A stretch of DNA of 64,000 nucleotides from Phytophthora sp. 'mugwort' (GCA_033558025.1 JAUCEF010000003.1:3126001-3190000), one strand, 5' to 3'. Shown: positions 1 to 11,389, counted from the first letter of the stretch. The notes: generated from the letters alone by a model not told the origin. A program made the numbers and translations.

Positions 1-3000
1 AGTTTTTCCTGGATCCAGTACCAGGTCGTTCGACTCGATAGTAAATTCACTGACGGAAGCACTGGCCTCCGTCCCAGACGCTGCGTTCGCATTGAAAGTA
101 CCAGAATTGCGGTTCATTCCATCCAAGAAAACGTGGTATCGTAGTGAACGAGCGCTTGGGTTCTTAAGCTCAATGCTCTTTTCCATCACTTGACCCAAAC
201 CGCCTCGAAACTCGATCGTAGCCTTCGGAATGAACTGTGGCAGTGTCTGTTGCAAGTGAAGGAGCAGCAACAGCGTCTCTCGACCAGTATATCGTCGTAA
301 GAACCGTGCTGGATCCAGACCAAAGTCGAGTCCAAAAGCTCCTAACGTTTGTAGTAACACAGCCGTTTGATGCTGTAGCTGAACAGCTGAAAGAGGTCTT
401 CGTGGTCGAGAACTGGTCGTCTCGGGCATCCATCGGAAGCAATGATAAGCATTTTGATCCACTGAAAGCGTCGGGATGTGAGCTGCCACGAGATGAAACA
501 ACCAGCGACCATCTCGCAAGTCTCGACTGAGATCCACGAGCTGAGTCTCCAGTAGAGTCACGAGCGTTGTCGTGACTGGGTGTTGAGGTTTATGAAGAGA
601 TCCTACACGGTCACAGAGCCACTGGATCAGGACCATCTCAGCTTCACTATACACGTTACTGCCTTGACACGCTCGACCAGACGTCAATTTGTCTCCTTTC
701 CGCTTGTCATTCCTAGCACTTGTCAGCTCTCCAGAGCCATTCTCTTTGTCGTCTTGAAGCTGTTGCATCTGATACCCTTTCCATGTGATACGAGAGAGTA
801 AAAAACACTTGATCACTTGGTAAATGACTTTCATCCATGCTTCCGTACTCGCAGCCAACCACTCGGTTTGAAACACGCGACGTCTTGCTACAAATGGTAA
901 CGTGGCATACGATGGCGAAGAGAGAAGAGCAGGATCAGCTTGTGGGTTCTCACAAGCTCGTACATAAAACTCTTGAGCTAATAAATGCTCAGGAAACACG
1001 TCGTGTACCATAGCTCCAAATGCGCGAAGAAACTTGAGCAGTTCGACGTATTGAGCCGTGTATTGAGTCAGCTGGTCTTTTTTCGACGGTTGAGCCACAG
1101 ACGCCGAAGCATTTGACGTTGTACTCGGTCCAGAAGCTTTCCCATTTGGTGTCGAAGTAGCGTCTCCAGTTTTCCGCTTGTTAGTGCCGTTAGAGCCTCG
1201 AAAACTAGGCACTGAAAGACCTCCAGGCTTCTTGAGACAAATCATGTCGAGGAGTTCATACAATGGACGTCCAGCAGTGTCAGCGAAATCTTCAGGGAAA
1301 CGAGTGACAGGCGTCCGAAGGAAATTGGCATTGAGGTATTGCAGCACGAACTGGATTTCACCTTCTGTGAACAACGTGAGACTACTGGAACTCGGAGCTT
1401 CGTCTTCCAGACCCGTGGACGGATCTACAGTCACAAACCCATTTGTTGTCACGTGTTGCACTGGAGTTAATTGAGATTCCTTGAGTTTGTCGAACTCTGC
1501 TTGAACTTGTCGAGTTGAGAGCAAATACACAGGGAAACGACCTGTTGCGTGTGTGTAGAACTGGTATTCACGCGTGCGTTTCCCATCCGACTCGAGACTC
1601 GTATTGCTAGTTGATCCACGATGTTCCTTGGTAGATTTTACGACGGTAGAACCGGTTTCTAGAGACTCCGACGTGTCATTTAATTCGTCTTCTAGTTCGG
1701 CAGCTAAACCGTGAGTCTGAAGGAAATGGTAGTTAGTAAACAGACAATTCTCGGCACATCCAGCTACGGGTAATGCAAACGAGTTGCCGTCCGTGTCGAA
1801 GAACTCGAGACGGGCGTTAAACGCCACACTACTCGAACTGGAGAATTGCAGCTCGACTGGAAGCTCCGGACACGCCATACTTAGCGTCTTCCCACGAGGA
1901 AAAATAACCGTTAACGGAGCACGTGACGTGTCTAGTGGTACCCGACAAGCGAGCTCCAGATGGTCGTAACCTGTTGCGTATACTTGAAACTTGGCGGTGG
2001 CTACGACTCCTAACGGCACTGTCGGAAGAACGACTCGATTCGTTGAAAACGACAAGTGCGGGTGGATCCCTTCGCCTCGTAAGCTCAGATTCACATACGG
2101 TTCTCCATCTACAAGCAACGGTAACTCGTCTTCAGTGTATTCGACAGCATCCAATGGTAAGAAACTCACTCGAATTGTCACTTGTTCGCCTGATGCCAAC
2201 TCGCCTCGATCCGGAGCGACGTGGAACACAACGGCCGTCGCACTATTCGTCGGGTTCGCAGACGCAATTCGTTTGGCCAAAGCTGGTCCAGAACTTCCTG
2301 CCACAATTGCTGCAGCGGCACCAGCAGCAAATGCCACAAGGTTCCCTTGACGTAGACGCGCCGTCTCAATTTGCCACTGAATCGGCTGCTCATCGTCATT
2401 CGTGAGCACGAGTTGCTTCGTATAGGGAACTTTACGAATCCCTTCTCGAGTGATGACACAGCGATTGAAATGCAACGTGGAAGACGAGAATCTAAGCCGG
2501 GGAGCGATGGCTCGAGCCAGTACTCGTCGTTTCAATGGCTCATTAGACAAAGCACTACTGGAACTTGAGCCGAGACCAGCAATCTGTAACGGGAGCACGA
2601 GGTCGTGACTGCCTTGCTGCAATGGAGTGAAGACGAGATGACACGAGACGGTGGCGTGAGGTGGCAAACAGATTTGCCACTTGGTACATCGTGCGTCACT
2701 TTGCACGAGTTTTTCCTCTTCTTCTTCATTCTCTTGAGTGTTTTCACTCACTCTTTCTTTGTCGTCAGATAATGGGACGAAAATGTTACTAGAATCTTCA
2801 AGGTGAGCTAGTAATCGAGCTGGAGTGGCCAATGTAAACTCGTCAGAGAAGGAGGAAGCGCTCAGATCGAGCAACAAACAGGCTGGGATGGAGCTGTGGT
2901 TCTCTAACGACATGACGCGTGGGACGGCAACGCCCAGCACGACGTCACCGAAGTTGAGAACGTCTGCTGGAGCTAAGAAAACGTCAGGCACGAGGACCAA

Positions 3001-6000
3001 AGCGGTCACTGGAAGACGCAGCAATTTGCCACCACGTAACGACACGACAATGTTCACTTGAGGAGCTCCTCCACTTCCATCCAATGTGGTGGCACGATGC
3101 GGAAGTAGCTTGACACTCAATTCTGTCGATTCTTGAGGATCAATCGCTCCATGAAGTGGTGACACTTGAAGACCGATGATTGAGCTCATGGATGGAGGCT
3201 CAATTCTCACATAGAAGACAGTTCTCGTGTGTATCCCTGCGTTTGTCAATGTCACTTTCTTCTCTCGTTCCACACCAACGGAAATGGTCCCAAAGTCCAC
3301 TTTTTTCTCACGAGCGACCACTTTAACGTCCGAAAGTAGAGCCCGACAGGTCAAATTGCTCTTGTCACCTCCTGTGACGTCGAGTTGAAACATTTGAGTT
3401 AGCCACATCGCTCCATTCTTGTGTGTGAGACCTAAAGCGGACATGGTGGGCCCCGTCATGACTGGAGGTGTGTACACAACCTTACACATCATCGTAGCGG
3501 ACGGACCGAGGGTGCCACTAGCGGGTAATATGTCGAATACTGGGACTGTCGTAGTATTCGGATTAAAACCTTTGTCAGACGTCGTGAAGGTGGTGACGGC
3601 AGTGGTAGCTGTACTCTTAGACGACTCGGGACGGGAGTCTTCGGGCATCGCGAGCAACGGCAAACGAGTCCAGACGAACGGCGCGTCCGAGTCGCAAGTG
3701 TTTGTGATCACAACGTCGCGTGCTATGGCCGTACTGAGATCCAACGCTCCAAAGTCAAAGCGCAAGTCTTCCGGTGCCACTTCAACGACGATAGGAGCAA
3801 CATCAGCGACAATTGTGACTTGACGCGGGTGAAAACCGTTGAGAGAGTACATGACGGTTTGCTGGAAGAATTGTTGACGTGGTGAAGAGAAGACGAGATC
3901 GAAGCCAGCTCGGCCACGTGGAGGAACGACTTGAGACGTCAACGATGTCTTACGAGCGAGTTCTTCTACTAATCCTGGGGTCCCGTCCTTCTGAGACGTC
4001 ATACCAAAGTGTAGCGTCACGAGAACATTGGATTGAAGATTGTTTTGGACTGTGAGACAACGAGTGGCACTCCCATTGACACTCAAGTGACCGAAATTCA
4101 GAGTCTTTGGACCCGAAAGAACCTGTTCCAGCTCGTCAAACGCCAAGGTTCGAGCACAATCTGCGAGCTCAGCGGGGGTGGCCGGTGTCGATTTGAACTT
4201 CTTCTTGATAAGTTTCAACTCGTCAAAGAAAACCTTCAATTGTCCAGAGTTACCGACAGGATGCTGACTTAACCACAGCGGGTCCTTCAAGTTTCTAAGT
4301 GACGATGGAAGCCGTAAGTCTTGCGGCTTCGGTCGACTCTCTCGCTCAATTCCAAGGTCCACATCTTCAGTCGGAGGTCCGTCGTCCTCCTGATTACTCC
4401 CACGAGCTTGAATGACACTTGTCTTGAGTCCTTGTGGCTTCCCTTTCGAGCCTTTGGCTTCCCGTTGAGCTCGACTTTGAGACAGATGCTCATGATACGC
4501 AGCTCGATGATCCGCACGACGAGCGAGTTCCTTGACACAATACGTCAAGTGCGTACTGCTCGTCCCTTGGAACTCGAACTCGTCTAAAGCTGCAGTGCCA
4601 TTCAAAGCTGCAAGCTCATACGGAGGCTGACGATAGAAACGTCGAGATAATTTACCTTTGGTTTGTTTAGCTTCTTCAGGTAATAGGAACTTGTATTTTG
4701 GTGCAAAGTCTGCAGGTAACGCCAAGATTCCACCGACGAGTCTTTGACTCAGTGGAGGCACGGGCCCAACCACAGCAGCTCGTCCCAACACTTGAATAGG
4801 AAGTTCCAGTACGCCGTCGTTCATGCGCAGAGTCAAAACTGAGTGAAAAGTGCCGAGTTGTGTCGGTGTGAAGCTAACGACGAGACTTTGCGACTGTAAC
4901 ACGTCCAACCGACCCGTACGTGGACTAATTGAGTAATGAGCCACGCGTTTGGGGACTTCGAAGCGTATAGGGAGTCCTGAGAGGTTTTTCAATGCTACTA
5001 AAATGTCCACACGGTCATAGGAACGAACGTCACCAAAGTCTAAAGGCGGCATCGGTGAGAGTTGCAGTCGGGGAACGAACGTCTTCGCAGAGACTTCAAA
5101 TGTCAAATTCTGAGCTTGTAAATCGTCGCAAATGATCGATGCAAAAGCATTTAAAGGTTGAGCAGGTGCTGGTAATAACAAGAAGGAGGAACTGGAATCA
5201 AGGCTGCTACTACCACAAGAAGACTCTACCTCGAGACTTCCATCCAGTATTGACGTTCCACCTTGTTTGCGTTCAATCCGTTGAATTTGTTCAGCTGTTT
5301 TGGCTCGTGGATGATAAAGAAATGTGACAAGAGTTTCACTAAAAGGATCAATGCTGCCATCCGTCGGAATGATGCGAAGTTCCTGACGTCGTTCATACAC
5401 TTCTCGATCTTCTTCAACTTCCGTCGCTGTGGCTCCTACTACCGTCCCGCTGAAATGAATGGAAGTTCTGAACGCTAGAGGTTGAGGCCCATTATTCCGC
5501 AGTATTGTCTCAATTGTCCGAGTCTCGCCAGCAAATAACGACCCAAAGAAGAGCGAGTGCACAGGTTCCAGTCCTTGACGTAACACAAGCTCTGCCTTGT
5601 GTTCCACCACACTACCCGACACATCCACAATCTTCTCGGCAGACGGCAGTGAGTCCGTTCTTGACGTTCCTCGACCTGTGTGCTCGCCGTCCTCGTCCTC
5701 CTCAACATTTGCGACTTCCCAGATCCGAACACGAACAATTCCTCGAAAACTCCCCGTTTCGAGTCCAAGCGCTTCCACTTTAACATTTACTGTTTCTAAT
5801 GGGGCAAGTCTTCCTTTCTGTGGTGAGACGGTAACAAGAGCTCTGGTCGTCTGGCTCCCATTCAAACTTCCGACTTCCAGCACCTCAATAACAAACTTTC
5901 CTGGTCGGGCACCGGAGTTCTGCACTTCGACACATTGAGCCGAACGCTGCGTCAAGACGACGAATCCCAGTTCACAAAGTACCGGCGTCACGTCCAGCAA

Positions 6001-6444
6001 CGGGCACGCACGTCTCGCTATCAACGGAACTTCAAGCGCCGAGCCATCGTCACCTGTTAACTGCAGTGCATCATGAACGATGGCGGGGGTGGCGTCCATG
6101 TCGGACTCTGCGTCTTGTCCTGGTACTGGATGGACGTCCATTAATTGTTGAAAAGTGACCTCGTACTTGGCACTGAGACCCGAAGGCAACGTGACTGTAG
6201 CGTTCTCAGTTCTTGCCAGATCTCGACCATGTAGCAACACTTTAAACGGTGAAGCAAGACGCGGTGGGGCCAATCGGAACCGTAACACGCGGTCACTGGC
6301 ATTGCGGACTTTCAGAGTCGCGAGGTAGCACGAACCTCGCTCGATAGCCAAAAACTCGATAGCGGACGGCACTACTTGCAACGCTGAAGTCGTTCGATCA
6401 GTACGAACACCATAAGGCGTCGATAGTCGCCCTGAGGTTGCCAT
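1..6444 (-). CDS. CFAP47: CFAP47-like cilia/flagella-associated protein, C-terminus beyond window
   Basis: The frame is open for 2,148 codons from an ATG at 6444 to the left edge; I checked every line of this frame and found no stop and no need for an intron. The protein is a chain of beta-rich, Ig-like ASH/HYDIN-type segments, with recurrent motifs such as LDFGDV, VNFG-like turns and V.N.S.. strands. An acidic run (ENEEEEEKL) lies near residue 1240. A calponin-homology-like segment lies near residues 1930-2000 (WLCDRVG, DLRDGRWLFHLVAA), followed by LPQFIPKATIEF and LKNPSARSL, which resemble the part of CFAP47 (CHDC2) after its CH domain. Vertebrate CFAP47 is about 3,200 residues, so roughly a third may lie outside the window. 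CFAP47 proteins belong to the axonemal central apparatus of motile flagella, which would fit zoospores. A different ASH-repeat flagellar protein (HYDIN-like) is the main alternative. The upstream sequence is pyrimidine-rich on the coding strand. Confidence 0.8.
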   Translation of the reverse strand, partial: MATSGRLSTPYGVRTDRTTSALQVVPSAIEFLAIERGSCYLATLKVRNASDRVLRFRLAPPRLASPFKVLLHGRDLARTENATVTLPSGLSAKYEVTFQQLMDVHPVPGQDAESDMDATPAIVHDALQLTGDDGSALEVPLIARRACPLLDVTPVLCELGFVVLTQRSAQCVEVQNSGARPGKFVIEVLEVGSLNGSQTTRALVTVSPQKGRLAPLETVNVKVEALGLETGSFRGIVRVRIWEVANVEEDEDGEHTGRGTSRTDSLPSAEKIVDVSGSVVEHKAELVLRQGLEPVHSLFFGSLFAGETRTIETILRNNGPQPLAFRTSIHFSGTVVGATATEVEEDREVYERRQELRIIPTDGSIDPFSETLVTFLYHPRAKTAEQIQRIERKQGGTSILDGSLEVESSCGSSSLDSSSSFLLLPAPAQPLNAFASIICDDLQAQNLTFEVSAKTFVPRLQLSPMPPLDFGDVRSYDRVDILVALKNLSGLPIRFEVPKRVAHYSISPRTGRLDVLQSQSLVVSFTPTQLGTFHSVLTLRMNDGVLELPIQVLGRAAVVGPVPPLSQRLVGGILALPADFAPKYKFLLPEEAKQTKGKLSRRFYRQPPYELAALNGTAALDEFEFQGTSSTHLTYCVKELARRADHRAAYHEHLSQSRAQREAKGSKGKPQGLKTSVIQARGSNQEDDGPPTEDVDLGIERESRPKPQDLRLPSSLRNLKDPLWLSQHPVGNSGQLKVFFDELKLIKKKFKSTPATPAELADCARTLAFDELEQVLSGPKTLNFGHLSVNGSATRCLTVQNNLQSNVLVTLHFGMTSQKDGTPGLVEELARKTSLTSQVVPPRGRAGFDLVFSSPRQQFFQQTVMYSLNGFHPRQVTIVADVAPIVVEVAPEDLRFDFGALDLSTAIARDVVITNTCDSDAPFVWTRLPLLAMPEDSRPESSKSTATTAVTTFTTSDKGFNPNTTTVPVFDILPASGTLGPSATMMCKVVYTPPVMTGPTMSALGLTHKNGAMWLTQMFQLDVTGGDKSNLTCRALLSDVKVVAREKKVDFGTISVGVEREKKVTLTNAGIHTRTVFYVRIEPPSMSSIIGLQVSPLHGAIDPQESTELSVKLLPHRATTLDGSGGAPQVNIVVSLRGGKLLRLPVTALVLVPDVFLAPADVLNFGDVVLGVAVPRVMSLENHSSIPACLLLDLSASSFSDEFTLATPARLLAHLEDSSNIFVPLSDDKERVSENTQENEEEEEKLVQSDARCTKWQICLPPHATVSCHLVFTPLQQGSHDLVLPLQIAGLGSSSSSALSNEPLKRRVLARAIAPRLRFSSSTLHFNRCVITREGIRKVPYTKQLVLTNDDEQPIQWQIETARLRQGNLVAFAAGAAAAIVAGSSGPALAKRIASANPTNSATAVVFHVAPDRGELASGEQVTIRVSFLPLDAVEYTEDELPLLVDGEPYVNLSLRGEGIHPHLSFSTNRVVLPTVPLGVVATAKFQVYATGYDHLELACRVPLDTSRAPLTVIFPRGKTLSMACPELPVELQFSSSSSVAFNARLEFFDTDGNSFALPVAGCAENCLFTNYHFLQTHGLAAELEDELNDTSESLETGSTVVKSTKEHRGSTSNTSLESDGKRTREYQFYTHATGRFPVYLLSTRQVQAEFDKLKESQLTPVQHVTTNGFVTVDPSTGLEDEAPSSSSLTLFTEGEIQFVLQYLNANFLRTPVTRFPEDFADTAGRPLYELLDMICLKKPGGLSVPSFRGSNGTNKRKTGDATSTPNGKASGPSTTSNASASVAQPSKKDQLTQYTAQYVELLKFLRAFGAMVHDVFPEHLLAQEFYVRACENPQADPALLSSPSYATLPFVARRRVFQTEWLAASTEAWMKVIYQVIKCFLLSRITWKGYQMQQLQDDKENGSGELTSARNDKRKGDKLTSGRACQGSNVYSEAEMVLIQWLCDRVGSLHKPQHPVTTTLVTLLETQLVDLSRDLRDGRWLFHLVAAHIPTLSVDQNAYHCFRWMPETTSSRPRRPLSAVQLQHQTAVLLQTLGAFGLDFGLDPARFLRRYTGRETLLLLLHLQQTLPQFIPKATIEFRGGLGQVMEKSIELKNPSARSLRYHVFLDGMNRNSGTFNANAASGTEASASVSEFTIESNDLVLDPGKT

Positions 6445-7040
6445 GCAGCAGTAGAAGAAAAAAAAAGATTTTTGAGAGGTTGCAAGGCGTCCGTCCGTGC
6501 CGTCGGTTCAAAGATGACAGTGGTTTTAGACGAGGTTTGGAACGAGCCAACGAGTGAGCTTTTTGAGTTTTATAATAAGCTGGCAACTAGAGTCTTGACA
6601 CTTGCAGTCTTCACTTGCGATGGGAGCTGCCTAACTGGTTAATCTACAGGTTCATGGACATTGAGAGAGGTTGGTGTCAATCGCCTTGGAAATGACCGAG
6701 ATGATCACAATATTTAACTCCGCTTCTCGCCACGAAGCGATACAAAAAAGCCAATTCCTCTGAGCATGACTGCTTAACTAGATGATTCTTTGTCTAATGA
6801 GGCTAAGATTTCGCACGTATGGCGAAGTGACCAAGTTTCATAGAAAATGAGGAATATCCGTGCTCCTGTCGTCTGCGTCAGCTAGTATCCCGCCCCCTCA
6901 CTGCCTTGCTAATTCTTGACTTCGGCTACATCGCGTCGCGATAAATTGCACCCTAACCTCAACCTGATTTTAGGTTTCCAGGCGAATAATACGAGTGGAA
7001 ATAGACGCAAAACGAGACTTGGCGCGTAACAGCTCAGTTT
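6445..7040. other. intergenic region upstream of the CFAP47-like gene
   Basis: No convincing coding sequence or RNA gene on either strand. It must hold the promoter of the minus-strand CFAP47-like gene: next to its ATG, the coding strand has a pyrimidine-rich tract (complement of 6456-6475). I did not find a clear copy of the oomycete initiator motif. Confidence 0.5.
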
Positions 7041-7126
7041 TGGAGTCGCCAGGCTGCTGTAGCGTTGGCACCGAAGGTGGAGGCAGCTCCTGCGGCTTCG
7101 GCTCGGTTGCTGGTTTGGCTTAATGC
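7041..7126 (+). pseudogene. left remnant of fatty acid synthase linker, cut by a copia insertion
   Basis: A short open stretch encodes FWSRQAAVALAPKVEAAPAA followed by a few more residues. It is Ala/Pro/Val-rich, like the flexible linkers around acyl-carrier domains in fungal-type fatty acid synthase. It ends exactly at the copia element, and the other side of that element resumes with a similar Ala/Pro linker leading into a carrier domain. The continuity is inferred from the target-site duplication and composition; the fragment alone is too short to identify. Confidence 0.4.
7122..7126 (+). repeat. target-site duplication, left copy (AATGC)
   Basis: AATGC directly precedes the left LTR and recurs directly after the right LTR at 13269-13273. 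Five base pairs is the usual duplication for Ty1/copia integration. Confidence 0.85.
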
Positions 7127-7515
7127 TGTGAGGCGGAGAAGCCGACTTTACCGTGAAGGTAAGCCATGCAGCTCCAAAATGTACTGCATGTTCAAGTTGC
7201 ACAGGTACGACACGGTACGTACCCTCAGAAGACCTCTACACAAGCATCTTGTACTAGTACGTACTCTCAGCAGAACTGCTGCTGATGCTGCTACTGCAAC
7301 GCCAGTTGTACCTTTAGATTGGATACATATTACCTTGGAGGTGGAGGCGGCTGTGGGGTCTTCGAGCTGACATGAGCTCACTTCTCATTCACATGCCTCA
7401 AGCACAAGCCGCCCCATCACCAAAGTTGCGGTCATTTGCCCCCGCCAATACTCTCCTCACGAACATGGTAGCTGTCACGCACAGCCAAAACCGACTGCCC
7501 ACGGACAAACTCTCA
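7127..7515 (+). repeat. 5' LTR of the copia element
   Basis: Begins TGTGAG and ends CTCTCA. It is nearly identical to 12876-13268 across its length; differences cluster in the first 40 and last 50 bases, with one long identical core from about 7181 to 7380. Confidence 0.9.
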
Positions 7516-7540
7516 GTTATGAGTCCAAACGGCGCATTGA

Positions 7541-9334
7541 ATGGGAACGGGCACGCTACCCAAGCTTCAACGATCATCACTCACACCGCTGAAGATCTCG
7601 ACCTGCGTCGGCATGAGCTTCGTGACGTACTGGCGCACCCTCACAGGAGGAAGGGCTGAGGAAGGGCGCGCAGTCCCCACGCCTACTGGTCGAGTCGCTG
7701 CTGTGTCAGCCACACGTGATCCAAGCGCCGCAAGGTTGGCCGATCCTGGTGCTGCAGAAATCAGAGCAGTGTACACGGAGCTGGACGATCAAGTCGCCAC
7801 TTCTACTGGCGCTATGGAACGGCATGGGTGTTTTCTGGACGATTCTGTGCTAACCAGCTTGAGGAGCGCTCTCTTGACTGCAAGCAGTACGATTGGACCT
7901 CGGCAGCTGTTGACGATGCTCATAGACCAAGTGGAGCACTGTGGCGTGATGCATGAGCACGCCGCACCTTGAAGTAGAGGTGGTGTGGAGTCTCAGGAGC
8001 TTTCTGATGGTATTGGCTCAATTTCACCTCCGGGTGGCGTAGATGCACCACTCTCCGCATCCCCCTCCACATCCCGGAAACCAACTCGCCGTGACGCTGC
8101 CATGGTCAATGGTACCGACTCGCTGCCGTCGCCGTCTTCTCCATCGTCTGCATTGTTTGGCTCGAGGAGTCGTACCCACCACCCACGAGTGCAGAACTCT
8201 GACACTCCAGCGCGATCAGTGACCACGCTCTCGGGGCGTGAACAGCTTAGAAGACCTGACCGGCGCTCTCTCATGGATACCAAGGACCGTGCGATGCTGA
8301 ACCGGAAGATCAGGGTGAGTGAACTCGACCGTCACAAACGATATGATGCGTGGAAATAGGACTTGGAGCTGAACTTGAATGAGTGGGATGTGATGGAGTT
8401 TCTCAATGGAACTGCAACCATAGATGAAGCCCAAGCAGCAACGGAGCCCGAGTATAAGTTTCTATTTAGTGAGTGAAAGACGAAGAGTTTCTCTGCATTA
8501 GTGTTGTCGCTCAACCTTCGAGAGGAGTACAGGGGTCAATCGAGACGCAAGACCCTGTCGTGCTTTTCAGTGCGCTCAGAACGCACTTCGAGCAAGGCAA
8601 AGAAAACCCGGTCTACCTGAGATGGGAATTCTACTCGCGGACGCTAGGGAAAAACGAGCACGTGCAGCAGTACATTGATGGCCTCCGAGCCATCCGTCGC
8701 AGAATTTGCTGAATCCGGCGATTCCTCACCGAAAATGAGCTGGTACGCACCATCCTATCAAACTGCGTCGACGTGTACCCTACTATAGCGATCAACACAC
8801 GGAGTGGGCCAAGATCGATACTGCGGTAGATCTCGACGTACAGCAGACCTTTATTCAACTGGAAAGAGCAGAGCAAGCACAGCGTGAGGTCCGCCTAGCA
8901 GTGAAGCTGGCCCTTCCAGTGGCCAAGGGTTGAAGGAACAACGGAAAGTGACCACTGTGACGAACCACCCTGGATCTGCCAACAAGAAGCGCGGTGCTCG
9001 AGGAAAATCTCAGCCGAAGGCAAAGAAACAGTGCCTCCAGACCGGACCTGAGCATCGATGCCTGAACTGTGACAGCAGTGAGCACGGGTTCAGTGAATGT
9101 CCCAAGGAGCTGACCACAGAGTTGCAAAAGAAGAAGGAAGCATGGTTTGCACGCAGAATTAACCAAGCGTCCAAGTTGCCGCCGTCGATGGTGACTGCAA
9201 TTCTTCATGTCTCAAAAGCAACTTGTCAGCGTGGACGTTCCTCAAAGTCTGTAGTACAGCCGCTAGACTGTAATCAAGATCCAGTGGGACCTATTACTCC
9301 GGTGGGAGTGGACGACACTAGTCGCAGCATCTGA
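7541..9334 (+). pseudogene. copia gag, frameshifted, with CCHC zinc knuckle
   Basis: Gag-like pieces occur in several frames. A segment near 8320-8460 contains RHKRYDAWK, then a stop, then DLELNLNEWDV. Another at 8540-8712 contains LRTHFEQGKENPVYLRWEF and VQQYIDGLRAIRR, typical of copia gag. A basic region (KKRGARGKSQPKAKK) precedes a zinc knuckle CLNC-DSSE-H-GFSE-C at 9059-9100, which fits CX2CX4HX4C exactly and would bind the RNA genome. At least three frame changes and an internal stop make it non-functional. The N-terminal part (7541-8300) is low-complexity and only weakly gag-like. Confidence 0.8.
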
Positions 9335-9352
9335 AATCTGCAGCCCGGGCCG

Positions 9353-9568
9353 TTGGTGGTGATGACTCACGTGAGCGGCCCAGGGCTCGAACCGCTCGCT
9401 CAAGACGAGGTTGAGTGGATACTAGACGGAGGCTCGCAGTTTAACGTGATAAACGATCTTGCTCTGTTTGCATGGCTAGATGAGAACTCAGCCGGGCCTC
9501 AACTGCTTTTTGGCAACGGCAATTCGGAGATAGCAACGATACACGGGTCCGTCTTGATCACGTGGTGA
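9353..9568 (+). pseudogene. copia aspartic protease segment
   Basis: Contains WILDGGSQFNVI at about residues 23-34 of the open stretch; this matches the copia protease active site, with DGGS in place of the common DSGA/DTGA. Further on, LLFGNGN corresponds to the downstream beta-hairpin region. The frame stops at 9568 and the continuation is out of frame, so this is part of the broken polyprotein. Confidence 0.75.
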
Positions 9569-9679
9569 ACAACTCACTAATAAGGCTAAAGACTGATTCT
9601 TGGATGGCGTTGCTTACTCTTCAGTGGCCCCAGCCAACATCATTTCGCAAGGCTACATGCCACTGCGTGGAGGGTTCAT

Positions 9680-10820
9680 TTGTCAACCTCTCTCGACCAT
9701 CGCACGGCTTGGCTAACCAAGCCGTCACTTCAACTGGAACTAAATATGCGTGAGGGCTACATGCGAGTGCCACGTCAGCTGAAGTTGGTCATGAGTCTAA
9801 TGACACAACCTGAATCAGTTTGTACCAAGCCGATGTATCTATTTCACAAGCACATGGGCCACGTGGGGATTGAAACGCTACGGAATCTTCTTGTGAACCA
9901 ACATGTGAAACTTGGAGTGAATCTGGACAAGCATGATGTCACTTCCTGTGAATTTATACCCTGTTGCGAGGAAAGATGAGGTACATGACTTACAAGCGCA
10001 ATCCCCGACGTCGAACGACCCCGCTAGAGAAGCTGTCCGTGGATGTTTGCTCAATTGGGGACCTCACTGCAAGTGGAGATACGATGTTTTTGCTTGTCGT
10101 CGACGACGCCACTCAATTTTAGGTGCTCCTACTTGCTAAAGGCAAAGAGTGAAGCTGCAGACCATGTGAAAACGTTGGTGAAGCAATTGCAGTAGAAGTT
10201 TCAGCACTGGCCGATTGCAATTGTGCATGGTGATCAAGCTGGAGAATTTCTGGGTAACGAGCTATCTGAATTTTGTCGTCAAGAAGGCATCGAGGCAATT
10301 TACGAATGGCCATTCTCCACAGGAAAATGGGATAGTTGAAAAAGCCCACGGCGTCGTTACAACAAGGCTCCGCACCCTGTTGAGAGCCACAATGCTGCCA
10401 AACCTCTTGTGGGGGGAAGCATTCCTCCACTCAATCTACACAATGAACCGAACCCCCACCAAGGTGCTCGACTTCAAGTCGCCGTACGAGATGCTGAATG
10501 GTGATCCTCCCGATCTCACACTGCTCCGGACCTCGGGCTGCGTCGCACAGATGCGTGTGCCGCCTGAAACCCGTGCCAAAAAGGAGAAGCTTGCATCGCG
10601 CAGTGAGATGTGCCTGTTTCTCGGATATGGCGCCAACATAAAGGGATACAAGATGTTGAGTCTTCGTACTTGCAGACTTAAAAATGCTCTTTTTTTCGAA
10701 GATTTTACGTGCGAGTCATCATACGTGAAGAAGCTGCTGAAGAATATTTTTGTATGGAGACTACACGCTGCCATCACAGTTGCCAATTGTTCACATGGAG
10801 TCTTATGCAGTGGATGCTGA
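9680..10820 (+). pseudogene. copia integrase, broken
   Basis: The pre-integrase zinc-binding part is at about 9829-9970 (LFHKHMGHVGIETL, then C....CC). The catalytic core is spread over three frames. The first aspartate lies in VDVCSIGDLTASGD near 10040, the second in HGDQAGEF near 10230, and the glutamate in PQENGIVEKAHG near 10320, giving a D,D-35-E-like set. The C-terminal part has LWGEAFLHSIYTMNRTP and the GYKMLSLRT region. A stop follows the VVDDATQF stretch near 10122, with frameshifts on both sides. It would have carried out insertion of the element's DNA. Confidence 0.85.
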
Positions 10821-11389
10821 AAAGGATCAGGCTCCAGTTGGCGTGGATGCAGAAGCAGCAAATGTAGCGCCGAAGCGCAGTGATGACCACTTGCCTTCGG
10901 TGAGTGGGAGAATTGTGTGTGATCATGCGTTTGACACCAGCAGTGGCAGTAAGCATTCGCTGCGACTGTTCATGACCAGTCGAAGAAGCGAAAGCCCGGT
11001 TTAATGGCGTCTCGAACGCCACCAATGCAGCCAGCGATAAAGATAGTGCTGAAATGCAGCCTGCATTAACGTCTGGTGGCCCCGTACGACGGCGCCGATC
11101 GAATATTCGACACCGAGATTACGTCGTGAACAACGTACTGACTCACGAACCAGACGTTGTAGTCCGTCCAGCTACAAGCAGGCTCGAGCATCACCTCAAT
11201 GGGCGGAGTGGCATGCCGTCATGCAGGAGGAGCTTAAATCGCTTCGGTTTGCACCACACATGGCGACTAGTGCGACGTGCCGAATTTGCGGAGCAGAAGC
11301 GATCACCTGTCGCTGGATCTACGCGCTGAAGCGAGACCAGCACGGGCGCTCGTGATACATGGCTTTAAACAGGACTTGGTGTCAATTTC
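10821..11389 (+). pseudogene. copia pol, poorly conserved stretch between integrase and RT
   Basis: Broken reading frames of variable sequence, rich in Ser, Arg and Ala, lie where copia polyproteins have a non-conserved linker. A short segment near 11160-11290 is consistent with the start of the reverse transcriptase domain but has lost its frame. No separate gene seen. Confidence 0.5.

Noticed and set aside
237..5938. Plus-strand open frames of 60-160 codons across 1-6444
   Set aside because: All are antisense or shifted shadows of the continuous minus-strand CFAP47-like frame.
7127..7515. LTR open frames as short proteins
   Set aside because: They lie inside a duplicated LTR and recur in the other LTR; no domain is visible.
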